A stretch of 38,008 nt of DNA from a bacterium. Its GTDB lineage: Bacteria; JACRDZ01; JAQUKH01. This document shows positions 16,874 through 25,342 of the stretch, piece by piece. Position numbers and translations under genes: made by a program. Where the stretch lies: contig JBFMCF010000097.1 in the NCBI GenBank assembly GCA_040754625.1, positions 1 through 38,008 of the forward strand, read 5' to 3'. The notes beneath the pieces are model-generated. The model had not been told where the DNA came from. It saw nothing but the letters and a program-made list of their open reading frames with translations, and searched no databases. Each line of letters begins with the position of its first letter. Position 1 is the first letter of the stretch.

Positions 16874-17821
16874 ATGAGCAATATACATCAAACTAAAATC
16901 CTTGTCGTGGATGATGACCCCGATATAAGAGAAGCTATCAAGCTTACGCTGGATTCTATCGCTTATAACGTCATTGAAGCGGAAAACGGCACCAGGGCAA
17001 TGGAATTGGTGATTGCTGAAGAACCTGACCTTGTTATTCTGGACCTGATGATGCCCGGTATAAGCGGCTTGGAAGTCTGTAAAAAATTAAAAGAAAGCGC
17101 CCTGACATCACATTTACCAATATTAATGCTCACGGCTAAAAACCAGGTGGATGATAAAATAAAAGGGCTGGCTATCGGTGCAGATGAATATCTGGCAAAA
17201 CCGTTTGAACCGCTTGAATTGGAGGCGAGGGTCAAAGCACTTATCCGGCAGGTAAGAAGAGATTTATATGCGAACCCGATGACCAAACTGCCGGGAAACG
17301 TTGCTATTGAAAGAGAACTCCAGACTTTAATCGAAGTTAAAAAACAATTCGCGTTTGCTTACGTGGACATAGATAATTTTAAAGCTTATAATGACACTTA
17401 CGGGTATGCTTCCGGAGATTCTATAATCAAACTCACGGCAAGGGCCATCATTGACAATGTTAAAAATTTCGGGAATCCCGATGATTTTGTCGGGCATATC
17501 GGCGGAGACGATTTTGTTTTCATCACAACACCTGACAAGATAGAAAATATCTGCCAGAAACTGATCCGGACATTTGATGAGTTAGCCCCTTTACAATATA
17601 ACAGCGAAGACAGGAAAAACGGCTTTATCATTACAAAAGACCGCCAGGGTAATATAAGAAAATTCCCGCTTATAACAATTTCCATTGCAATTATTACAAA
17701 TGAAAATCTTGATATTACCCATCATGTTCAGGTAAGTGAACGCGCCGCGGAATTAAAAAATCATTTAAAGACCCTCCAGGGGAGTAATTATCTTAAAGAA
17801 CGGCGGCAAATTAAAGTTTAA
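16874..17821 (+). CDS. Response regulator: receiver plus degenerate GGDEF domain
   Basis: Residues 8-125 are a CheY-like receiver with acidic pocket D13-D15, phospho-acceptor D57 (VILDLMMPG), T87 and K109. Residues 130-300 are a GGDEF-type domain with FAYVDIDNFKAYNDTYG. The signature is GGDDF at 210-214, so the usual catalytic Glu is Asp, and no RxxD inhibitory site is visible. Diguanylate cyclase activity is therefore doubtful; nucleotide sensing is possible. It is followed 18 bp later by a hybrid histidine kinase, its likely phosphodonor. No Shine-Dalgarno motif precedes the ATG. Confidence 0.9.
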   Translation: MSNIHQTKILVVDDDPDIREAIKLTLDSIAYNVIEAENGTRAMELVIAEEPDLVILDLMMPGISGLEVCKKLKESALTSHLPILMLTAKNQVDDKIKGLAIGADEYLAKPFEPLELEARVKALIRQVRRDLYANPMTKLPGNVAIERELQTLIEVKKQFAFAYVDIDNFKAYNDTYGYASGDSIIKLTARAIIDNVKNFGNPDDFVGHIGGDDFVFITTPDKIENICQKLIRTFDELAPLQYNSEDRKNGFIITKDRQGNIRKFPLITISIAIITNENLDITHHVQVSERAAELKNHLKTLQGSNYLKERRQIKV

Positions 17822-17839
17822 ATTTAAAGGAAGTGCGGG

Positions 17840-19498
17840 ATGAAACTTAATATTGTCCAGAAATTAACAGTCGGGTTCCTGGCTGTAGTATTTATTACAA
17901 GCATCGTCGGAAGTATTGCTTACTACAGCCTTTCAATTGTTAATAACCAACTGGCAAATAATTTAAAAGAAGAAAAGCTTTTATTAAAAGAAAACAGAGA
18001 CCTAACCCCCGATATCCAGCATAAAATTATTTTACAATCGGAATACGCGATGAAAACCGCTGATAACGCAAAAACCATTTTATTCTGGTTTATCATTTTG
18101 AGCCTTATAATAAGTATTATTATTTCGTTTTACCTGGCAAATAAACTTACTGACCCAATTATAATTTTGACCAAAAAAGCGTTTGAAATAGGCAAAGGAG
18201 AATACGGGAAAGAAATACATATTGAATCAAAAGACGAAATCGGTGAATTGGCCAATACCTTCAACATTATGTCAAAACTTGTAAAACTAAGAGAAAATGA
18301 ACTTCATTCTGCAAATCAAACTCTTCAAAAACAAAATAAAGAACTGGAAATATTAAGTAATGCCAAAAGCGAATTTGTCTCCATGGTTTCACATGAATTA
18401 CGTACACCCCTGACAGCTATCAAAGCACATATTTCGCTTTTAAAAAGCGGCAAAATGGGCGAATTAAACAACACCCAGATTCACAGCCTGGATGTCGCGG
18501 ACAAAAAAACCGACTTTTTAAATAATCTTATCGGTGATCTTCTTGATTTGGCAAGGATTGAATCCAAAAAATACGGGTTAAAACCGCAAAATACTGATTT
18601 ATACGAACTTGTTAATGTCACACACGCGACATTAGAACCTCTTCTGCAAAAGAAAAATATGAAATTCAATATTAAGCTAAACCCTGACATCCCGGCTTTA
18701 TATTTGGACCAGGATAAAATTATTCAGGTACTGACAAACTTAATCGGGAATTCCATTAAATATACGCCCGCGGACGGAGAAATTACCCTTTCCGCGAGAA
18801 AAATCAGCCCGCAATTCGTAGAGATCTCCGTTAGTGATAACGGTATCGGTATATCTAACGATGATATCGGCAGGGTATTCGACCAGTTTTACAGGGTAAA
18901 CACAAGCAAAGAATACCAGGGAACAGGCCTTGGACTATCAATTGTGAAAAAAATTATAGAGCTTCACGGATGTTCCATATGGGTCGAAAGCGAGCTGGGT
19001 AAAGGCAGTAAATTTTATTTCACACTGCCCATAAGCCAGACAGTGCCTCCTGTTGAAGAAAAACCTGAAACCCTGGTACTGCAGCTACCCAAAAAAGGAA
19101 AAACTGAAAAAATACCTTTAAAAACCGGTGATAGAAGAACAATAATGGTTGTTGATGACGATCAGGAATTAAGGGACATTACTAAAAGTATACTTGAATT
19201 CGAAAAAAAATGGGAGATTATTACCGCGAATAACGGACAAGAAGCGGTGGAAAAAGCAGTCAAAGAACAAATCGACCTTATACTTCTGGATTTACGCATG
19301 CCTAAATTAGACGGATTCGGGGTCATCCAAACCTTAAAAAACAATCCGAAAACCAAAGACATTTCTATTATAATCCTTTCCGCGTCAGGCCAAAAACAGG
19401 AAAGAGAGAAAGGATTCAATATGGGAATCGAAGATTATATCGCAAAGCCGTACCAGCCTGATTTTTTAATCAATAAAGTCAAGGAATTTTTAAATTGA
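17840..19498 (+). CDS. Hybrid sensor histidine kinase with HAMP and C-terminal receiver
   Basis: The domain order is: membrane helix 1 (about 10-33), a short 45-residue extracytoplasmic loop, membrane helix 2 (80-100), HAMP (about 101-155), HisKA with phospho-acceptor H185 in VSHELRTPLTAIKAH, HATPase with N box GNSIKYTP and G boxes SDNGIGIS and GTGLGLSIVKK, then a receiver (about 434-552) with D484. The external loop is too short for a classic ligand-binding domain, so sensing may occur in the membrane or through partners. AAGGAAG lies before the ATG. The preceding response regulator and the following globin protein are likely parts of the same pathway. Confidence 0.95.
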   Translation: MKLNIVQKLTVGFLAVVFITSIVGSIAYYSLSIVNNQLANNLKEEKLLLKENRDLTPDIQHKIILQSEYAMKTADNAKTILFWFIILSLIISIIISFYLANKLTDPIIILTKKAFEIGKGEYGKEIHIESKDEIGELANTFNIMSKLVKLRENELHSANQTLQKQNKELEILSNAKSEFVSMVSHELRTPLTAIKAHISLLKSGKMGELNNTQIHSLDVADKKTDFLNNLIGDLLDLARIESKKYGLKPQNTDLYELVNVTHATLEPLLQKKNMKFNIKLNPDIPALYLDQDKIIQVLTNLIGNSIKYTPADGEITLSARKISPQFVEISVSDNGIGISNDDIGRVFDQFYRVNTSKEYQGTGLGLSIVKKIIELHGCSIWVESELGKGSKFYFTLPISQTVPPVEEKPETLVLQLPKKGKTEKIPLKTGDRRTIMVVDDDQELRDITKSILEFEKKWEIITANNGQEAVEKAVKEQIDLILLDLRMPKLDGFGVIQTLKNNPKTKDISIIILSASGQKQEREKGFNMGIEDYIAKPYQPDFLINKVKEFLN

Positions 19499-19522
19499 AA
19501 TTATTTCTATCCATGATATAAT
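19495..19522 (+). promoter_or_regulatory. Extended -10 promoter giving a near-leaderless globin transcript
   Basis: TTGAAA (19495-19500) and TATAAT (19517-19522) are 16 bp apart, and TG precedes the -10 as TGATATAAT. Transcription would begin near 19529-19531, practically at the ATG at 19532. No Shine-Dalgarno motif lies between them. The -35 overlaps the end of the kinase gene. Confidence 0.6.
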
Positions 19523-19531
19523 TTATCAATT

Positions 19532-20425
19532 ATGAATAATATCTCTCAAATTGAACAACATTACCGTTTTTCAAGCCAGGACCGCGAGAACCTGCAGCGC
19601 CTCCGGCCAATTATGGAGCAGCACAAAAATCAGCTTATTGACCGTTTCTACAATACCCTGCTTCAATCTGAAGAATTATCCAAATTCTTGCCAAATGAAG
19701 AATTGATTGCAAGGCATAAAAAATCTCTCAGTACATGGTTCATGGATTTATTTAACGGCGACTATGACACCCACTATTTGCAAAACATCCAGCGGATAGG
19801 ATATGTGCATGTAAAAATAGGCCTTGACGCGCATTTTATGAACTCTTCAATGTATCTTATCAGGGAATTTTGCATTGAAATAATTGATAAGCACATTAAA
19901 AAATCTGAAGAGCATTTGGAATTAATCAAATCAATGGAAAAAATATTGGATATAAATTTAGAAATCATGTTTTCTTCCTATCGCCGCGAAGAACTTAATA
20001 AAGTTTTTTTGTCCTACCGGTTAGAACACAGCCTTATACGATTGGCTGAACGTTTCAGCTATGGGTTGAACCTCACCCTCATACTTGCCCTAATGGGTCT
20101 TTCAATAGGAATAATGGGTCTTTTGTCCATAGATATCTGGAAATTAGTTTTTGGGAAAATGGAACACGGGATAATTAATGTATTAGGCACACTACTTATG
20201 TTATGGGTTATGATCGAACTCATGGATACCGAAATTGAACACTTAAAAAAGGGAAAGTTTTCAATTACAATATTTGTGGAAGTGGCCCTCGTGGCTTTTA
20301 TCCGTGACGCACTTGTGGCATCGCTTGAACACGGGGATATTTTAAAACAGGTATTTTTAGTGTCTACCATACTCGCCCTGGGATTAGTATACTGGCTTAT
20401 TTCCAAAGCTGACGAAAAAAAGTAA
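19532..20425 (+). CDS. Protoglobin domain fused to PsiE-like membrane domain
   Basis: Residues 1-165 form a protoglobin/globin-coupled-sensor domain: HYRFSSQDRENLQRLRP at the start, a helical core, and RIGYVHVKIGL, where H93 is the likely proximal heme ligand. Residues 175-295 hold four membrane helices. The second and third (MLWVMIELMDTEIEHLKKGK and FVEVALVAFIRDALVA) match the phosphate-starvation-inducible PsiE family. The protein is thus a heme-based gas sensor whose output is a membrane module of unknown activity, not a kinase or cyclase. It follows the hybrid kinase by 33 bp and lies near the ccm operon. Confidence 0.85.
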   Translation: MNNISQIEQHYRFSSQDRENLQRLRPIMEQHKNQLIDRFYNTLLQSEELSKFLPNEELIARHKKSLSTWFMDLFNGDYDTHYLQNIQRIGYVHVKIGLDAHFMNSSMYLIREFCIEIIDKHIKKSEEHLELIKSMEKILDINLEIMFSSYRREELNKVFLSYRLEHSLIRLAERFSYGLNLTLILALMGLSIGIMGLLSIDIWKLVFGKMEHGIINVLGTLLMLWVMIELMDTEIEHLKKGKFSITIFVEVALVAFIRDALVASLEHGDILKQVFLVSTILALGLVYWLISKADEKK

Positions 20426-20431
20426 TTTATG

Positions 20432-21463
20432 TCAGCAAAACTTCCTGCCCTTCAAGTACCGCCAGCTCCTTAAAAAGTCACAAATATTACACAAGGGAAT
20501 TTTATTTCTTTGTCTCCCGATCGCAGTATTTCTTATATTTTCTATCTTCCCGCCCTGCCAGACTTCTTTAATGCTGTTTTCGTTCAAATCGCCCAAAATG
20601 ACCTTCCCCAGCATGTCCTTACAACATAGATGGACCTTGCCGTCATAATTGACCTGTAATGTCGTGAATAAGCGGATACACGGAACATTCAGTTTTTCCT
20701 TGATAAACCTGTGCGGTGGTTTTTTGTGTAATCCGATTTTATCAAATAATTTATTTTTATCAATTGAGCCTGCCCAGTTTTGCATCGCAGTTCCCTGCAT
20801 AAACCTTAAATGAATATTTCTGGTTTTATTTTTCAACAGGTGAAAATTTTTAGATTTATTTATCTCCTTCCGGGACATCAGCGTTTTTACCTGTACTTCG
20901 AATAAATTATGGTTTTTAAGTTTAGCTAAATCAATAAAATCAAGGACATTATTAAACACCACATTGAAATCTTTCCCCTTCACCTTAAAATATAAGTCCG
21001 GTTCAACCTCGTCCAAGCTGATTGTAATCGCGGCTTTATTTTCAATAAGCTTTGCCGCAATTTCTTTATTCAACGCATAGCCATTAGTAAACAAGGAAAT
21101 CGGCAATGTGCTGTTTATTTTCCGGATATAGTCTATCCTGTCAGTAAAATTTTTGTCAACAAAAGGTTCCCCGAATTCCCCGAACAATATCCGCTTATTG
21201 AACTGCCTGTAGTCATAAATAAATTCATTCACGATTTTTTCATAGAGTTCCCTGCCCATTACCCCTTTGCTCTTTATATGTTTATTAGGGCACCAGATAC
21301 ATTTCAGATTGCAGAGATTCGTGGTTGTCAGCGCTAATTCCTGCGGAAACCTGCTGAATATTTTGGCCAGCGGCAGTATTTTTGAATCAAATATTCTGTT
21401 TTCAAATATATATTGACGTAAAGACCAGATACAATAATCTATCGCCTCACTTGGAATAATCAT
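20432..21463 (-). CDS. Radical SAM / SPASM-domain protein
   Basis: The [4Fe-4S] SAM motif CxxxCxxC is at C51, C55 and C58 (LCNLKCIWCPNK), followed by a radical SAM barrel. The C-terminal region has the SPASM-type Cys pattern: CIRLF, HLCCKDMLGKV, and PLCNICDF near the end, with the typical VILGDLNENSIKEVW. Such proteins bind extra clusters and modify peptides, sugars or cofactors. The ATG overlaps the stop of the GT9 gene as ATGA, so it is co-translated with envelope glycosyltransferases. A role in sugar or lipid modification is plausible but not shown. It converges with the globin gene 6 bp away. Confidence 0.88.
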   Translation of the reverse strand: MIIPSEAIDYCIWSLRQYIFENRIFDSKILPLAKIFSRFPQELALTTTNLCNLKCIWCPNKHIKSKGVMGRELYEKIVNEFIYDYRQFNKRILFGEFGEPFVDKNFTDRIDYIRKINSTLPISLFTNGYALNKEIAAKLIENKAAITISLDEVEPDLYFKVKGKDFNVVFNNVLDFIDLAKLKNHNLFEVQVKTLMSRKEINKSKNFHLLKNKTRNIHLRFMQGTAMQNWAGSIDKNKLFDKIGLHKKPPHRFIKEKLNVPCIRLFTTLQVNYDGKVHLCCKDMLGKVILGDLNENSIKEVWQGGKIENIRNTAIGRQRNKIPLCNICDFLRSWRYLKGRKFC

Positions 21464-22509
21464 ATATTAATCATTTCCCCCACTGTTTTTTCCACTTCAT
21501 CAACCTCAATCAATTTCATACAGCTCATATCCTTGCAATCATCGACTTTGCCGCATCCCGCGCAAGAAACATTTTTATAAATCGCTTTATGTGATTCAGA
21601 TACGGGGTTCCAGACAGGGGCCTCACTGGGTTCACATAAACCAATGGTAGGCGTCCCGACAGCCTGCGCGATATGTTTACTTCCGTTAAAATTAGTAACT
21701 AGGAGCCGGCATCTTTCAAGAATCGCTGCCGATTCTTTTATTGAGCTTTTAAAAGATATTACCGGTTTTGTTTTCATCATATTTACAATTGAATTTACAT
21801 AATCTTCCTCTCCCGGTCCTAAAATAAAAATAACCTTTTTATCCGAATTAATCAGCCGGTCACCAAGCTCCGCAAATTTTTCGGGAAACCACCTTCTTTT
21901 TTTTCTTCTGCTCGTCGGGCTGAATGCAATAAGTCCGTCAATCCTGCCTGCCGCGCCGCGGGAACTATTTATACCCTTTTCTTTTAAAAAACATTCAACC
22001 TTATTTTTTGCCTCCTGAGGTATAAAAATATCTAATTTTTCACTTACAGGTTCAATCCCGATTTGCCTGAGCAAATCAAATTTCACCTGGACCACATACC
22101 GCTCGTTGGCATTCAGGGGGACGCGAATATTATAAAAATACTGCCTCAGGGGATAATCAAATCCAACCCTGTGTTTCGCACCGCTTATAAAAGCAATCAG
22201 GCTGCTCCGCGGGTTCCCGTAAAAATCGATCGTCAAATCAAACATGTTATCATGGATTTTTTTAAGGAATTTAACATATTTTTTAAAATCTTTCTTTTCG
22301 TCTTCTTCAAGTAAAATAATATTATCCAAAAAAGGATTCCCGCTTAATACTTCATAGAAGGGTCCCTCGGTTAAAAATGTAATCTCCGCGTCTTTATAAT
22401 ATTCTCTAACTGCTTTTATTGAAGGTGTGCACAGCAAAATGTCTCCAATCCTGCGCAGATGTATCAAAAGTATCTTTTTTATGTTTTTTGCCGATATTTT
22501 ATTTTGCAC
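21460..22509 (-). CDS. Glycosyltransferase family 9 (heptosyltransferase-like)
   Basis: GT9 enzymes add heptose to lipopolysaccharide inner core. The N-terminus ILLIHLRRIGDILLCTPSI is the family start, and the donor-binding half follows with FILGPGEEDY and TNFNGSKHIAQAVGTPTIGL. A C-terminal Cys cluster (CAGCGKVDDCKDMSCM) is shared with the two other GT9 proteins in this window. The start is a GTG 1 bp after the viaA stop, with AGGAAC upstream. The length of 349 aa is normal. Substrate specificity is unknown. Confidence 0.92.
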   Translation of the reverse strand: MQNKISAKNIKKILLIHLRRIGDILLCTPSIKAVREYYKDAEITFLTEGPFYEVLSGNPFLDNIILLEEDEKKDFKKYVKFLKKIHDNMFDLTIDFYGNPRSSLIAFISGAKHRVGFDYPLRQYFYNIRVPLNANERYVVQVKFDLLRQIGIEPVSEKLDIFIPQEAKNKVECFLKEKGINSSRGAAGRIDGLIAFSPTSRRKKRRWFPEKFAELGDRLINSDKKVIFILGPGEEDYVNSIVNMMKTKPVISFKSSIKESAAILERCRLLVTNFNGSKHIAQAVGTPTIGLCEPSEAPVWNPVSESHKAIYKNVSCAGCGKVDDCKDMSCMKLIEVDEVEKTVGEMINI

Positions 22510-22510
22510 C

Positions 22511-23488
22511 TTAATTGTTCCTGGCAGCCAGGTGATTCACTTTTTCAAAAATGTTCCTGGCTATATCATCACTTATTTCATTATGGTTTATTATATCATC
22601 GCAGAATTTCTTCATTATGCCGGGCTTTTGATATTTTGCTCCTATTAAAATGCCATATGTAAGCATATTCCTCTTTTTCCTTGACGCATTAAATTTCTCT
22701 AAAAATTCATTGCTTAAACTGCAAAGATCATCCGTTATAAATACCAGGTCGGCATCGTTAAAATCGGGCCTTTTTCTGAAAGATAACGCGGTACTTAGCG
22801 GCGTCTCAAAATCAGTGCCGCCGCCAATAAATGTTACAGCATATTCAAAAAGCCCTTCTAAAAAATTCAATTTTATTATTTCTTTATTTGCTTTATGTAT
22901 CTCGACTTCCTCTTTATTAAAAATATAAGTCTGCACTTTGCCCCTTCTCCCGAATAAAATACCTATATAATTCCTGTTTTCCACCCTGGCTATCTCTAAA
23001 AGTCCCATGGCGATTGCCTTTGCTGAAATTTCCTGTTTGCCGCACATGGATAAGCTTGTATCTATGCATACAATAATACTTCCTTGCTTTTTATTTTTTT
23101 GAGTCGGCTCTTTAAATTCATATTGAAGTATCCTTTTGTTGATTAAGCGCTGGTAAAAATCATACTGGAAACTGGGATGAGACAAATAATTCATTTCTAT
23201 CGGGTGCATTTTTAATAAATCGTCACCCATAATTACATTATACACTTCTGAAGACAATTCATAGATTTTAGCATAATGTGAAAACAGGGCAAGGTGGCGC
23301 ATGTGCCCGATTATTTTGGCAAGTTCCTGTAAACGAGTGCTTTTTTTGATTTTTTCCGCAAGTTCAATTTTTCTGCTGTAATGCAGTTTTTCAATCGAAT
23401 TAGTTTCCAAATTCCAGCCGCTGCAGATTCTTACTGTGTTTTTTATATTATTTATGTCTTTAACAATTTTATTTGTTTCCCGGGACAC
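22511..23488 (-). CDS. viaA: ViaA-like VWA protein, C-terminal part after a frameshift
   Basis: The frame encodes the C-terminal two thirds of a ViaA-type protein. It has the von Willebrand A metal site DTSLSM at residues 143-148 of this segment (IIVCIDTSLSMCGK), GGGTDFETPL and VFITDDLC, plus the ViaA-like MHPIEMNYLSHPSFQYDFY. The formal start is a GTG at 23488, but it has no good ribosome binding site. The same frame stays open upstream to the T9 run at 23579-23587, where it meets the N-terminal frame. One extra T there yields a single 506-aa protein, close to the size of known ViaA. Function: partner of the RavA ATPase. Confidence 0.85.
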   Translation of the reverse strand: MSRETNKIVKDINNIKNTVRICSGWNLETNSIEKLHYSRKIELAEKIKKSTRLQELAKIIGHMRHLALFSHYAKIYELSSEVYNVIMGDDLLKMHPIEMNYLSHPSFQYDFYQRLINKRILQYEFKEPTQKNKKQGSIIVCIDTSLSMCGKQEISAKAIAMGLLEIARVENRNYIGILFGRRGKVQTYIFNKEEVEIHKANKEIIKLNFLEGLFEYAVTFIGGGTDFETPLSTALSFRKRPDFNDADLVFITDDLCSLSNEFLEKFNASRKKRNMLTYGILIGAKYQKPGIMKKFCDDIINHNEISDDIARNIFEKVNHLAARNN

Positions 23489-23571
23489 CGATTTGGAAAC
23501 CTTATTGCTTAATACTTTAATTGCTCTTTCTTTTCTCCCTTTTTTACTGAATAAATTTTTTATAAACGAAA

Positions 23572-24030
23572 TTATGCTAAAAAAAAACCAGTATTTCTTT
23601 TCTCTAATGAATTCCTGATTACTTCCCTGTTTAAATCCGTATTTTTTTTATGAAAATATTTTATATTTCTTTTCCTGCTGCGCAGGGATTTTAATAATTT
23701 ATCAACATACATTTCTGTCGCCCACAGGGCAGTCGATCTGCTGAAATTTGTTTTTTCTTTTATTGTCTCATACGATGGGTCTAGAATCAGCCCGTTCATT
23801 ATTGTCAGGTTTATAAAATATTTTGGGTCAATTTCCTCTATCGTTTTTACTTTCGGGTTTATCATATATAAACTGCAAAATATGTCACAGACGAGGTTAG
23901 AAAAACCGGGCAGTAATTTTGCGCCCTCCTTTTCTTTTTCCTCTAAAAACTTTGATATCTGCCGCAGTTTATAATATATTTTCCGCAATTCGTCATCGCT
24001 GTTTATTGTGTATAAATATTCAATTGCCAC
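23572..24030 (-). CDS. viaA: ViaA-like protein, N-terminal part (frame ends after T9 run)
   Basis: This 152-aa helical, Lys-rich frame follows ravA by 17 bp and has no VWA motif of its own. It ends in GFFLA then stop, right after nine T residues in the coding strand. Sliding back one base (or adding one T) continues into the C-terminal frame without a stop. Together they give a 506-residue protein. The most likely explanations are a homopolymer error, a real mutation, or slippage-dependent expression. Alone, this piece would lack the metal-binding domain. Confidence 0.75.
   Translation of the reverse strand: MAIEYLYTINSDDELRKIYYKLRQISKFLEEKEKEGAKLLPGFSNLVCDIFCSLYMINPKVKTIEEIDPKYFINLTIMNGLILDPSYETIKEKTNFSRSTALWATEMYVDKLLKSLRSRKRNIKYFHKKNTDLNREVIRNSLEKRNTGFFLA
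23579..23587 (-). other. Homopolymer A9/T9 frameshift site in viaA
   Basis: Nine A bases on the + strand read as T9 in the mRNA sense, within GG-TTTTTTTTT-AGC. The N-terminal frame reads GGT TTT TTT TTA GCA TAA; the downstream frame reads TTT TTT TTT AGC ATA. The run fits the slippery heptamer U-UUU-UUU for -1 ribosomal slippage, and its length also permits RNA polymerase slippage. Confidence 0.7.
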
Positions 24031-24047
24031 GATTTTCCTTTTTATTA

Positions 24048-25307
24048 TTATTCACTTAAATTTTTTTCACCCCAAAATTCCCTGTACGCCGTTGCTGAAA
24101 ATTTTGACAGCAATTTCTGCGGCATGACTTCCATTTTTTTTATATATGTCTCAATTATATTTTTCCCCGCGTTGTTACTGCAATTTTCAAAAAGTTCCCT
24201 TGGCTCAAATAACAAATTGTTAAGGTCTTTTTCAATGCCCTTCAACTTATTCCTTAATATTTCAAATTCCTTAAAATCCTTGACATGGCCTATGTCCTTC
24301 TGCAAATGTATTTCAATTGACCTGACTGTGTCGTTGTATATTTTGCTCGCCTGTTTATAAATCTCGGCGACCCGCATTACTTCCTTGCTTCCTATTGATT
24401 TGTAAATTATTTTTTGAATATTTTCCTTTTCCATCTGGTTTTTGGTCTGCCAGTATATATTTTCCAGTATGCATAAATCGTCGGGCTCTACCTCCTCAAA
24501 ATGATGGTTTAAATAAGCGTATGCTTTTATTGCTTTTACGGATTCCTTATATCTCCTGTCTGACGGCTGAATGTTATGGTTTGTTTTCAAATCTGAACGG
24601 ATATTATTGATAATCTTGTAAATAATCGGCGGGATTTTTATCTTAACGACTTCTTCCTGGAAACCGCATAAATCGTCAAGTGTTATTGTGGTTTGAGGCT
24701 TGAGGACTTCATTTGATATCATTGAGACAAATGGTGAATTTTCGTTATTATTTATTGAAAGATAATCCACCATGTATCTTAAAAGAAACCTGTCGTTTAA
24801 GCCCATAAGTTCTTCCTGGTCTTTCCCGGGAAGCTCGTTGCTCGCACCTATAAGGGTAATCAGGGGGGAATCAATTTCCTCGCCGGGATTAATCGTGCAT
24901 TTACGTTCATGTATCAGCCTGAGAAGCGCGTTAAGTGTGACCGCGCTGCATTTAAATATCTCATCAAGAAACGCGATATGGGCCTGGGGCAGTTTTTTTT
25001 CAGACCTGTTTACAAACCTAATGAGTTTTCCTTTCTGGTCCATTTCCTCTTCAACCATCACTTCGCTTACCAGTAAATCTTTATCAGTCGTGAATTTTGT
25101 CAACAGATGGAAAAAATACTTGGCCCCTTTAATACTTGTGCATAGTGTTTCTACCAGGTTTGTTTTCGCGGTTCCCGGCGGGCCTACAAGAAGAAGATGC
25201 TGTTTTGCCAACAGAGCTGTTAAGGCCCCGTCAACGACCTCACCGCGTTCTTTAAAATAATCTTTCAATTCCGCCCTGAGTTTCTGAAATTGTTCATACA
25301 TTATCAT
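24048..25307 (-). CDS. ravA: RavA/MoxR-family AAA+ ATPase
   Basis: This is a MoxR-type AAA+ ATPase of the RavA branch. Walker A is GPPGTAKT (residues 42-49), Walker B is FLDEIF (113-118), and the sensor region is TLIGASNELP (151-160), followed by LNDRFLLRYMVDYL and PSDRRYKESVKAIKAYAYL, which is typical of RavA. The C-terminal ~120 residues are a charged helical extension. I chose the ATG at 25307 (419 aa), because AAAGGA lies 6 bp upstream; an in-frame TTG at 25322 is less likely. The next gene is ViaA-like, the usual partner. It is 35 bp after a GT9 gene in an envelope cluster. Confidence 0.92.
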   Translation of the reverse strand: MIMYEQFQKLRAELKDYFKERGEVVDGALTALLAKQHLLLVGPPGTAKTNLVETLCTSIKGAKYFFHLLTKFTTDKDLLVSEVMVEEEMDQKGKLIRFVNRSEKKLPQAHIAFLDEIFKCSAVTLNALLRLIHERKCTINPGEEIDSPLITLIGASNELPGKDQEELMGLNDRFLLRYMVDYLSINNNENSPFVSMISNEVLKPQTTITLDDLCGFQEEVVKIKIPPIIYKIINNIRSDLKTNHNIQPSDRRYKESVKAIKAYAYLNHHFEEVEPDDLCILENIYWQTKNQMEKENIQKIIYKSIGSKEVMRVAEIYKQASKIYNDTVRSIEIHLQKDIGHVKDFKEFEILRNKLKGIEKDLNNLLFEPRELFENCSNNAGKNIIETYIKKMEVMPQKLLSKFSATAYREFWGEKNLSE

Positions 25308-25342
25308 TTTGAATCCTTTCAAACATCATTTAAAGGGGTTTT

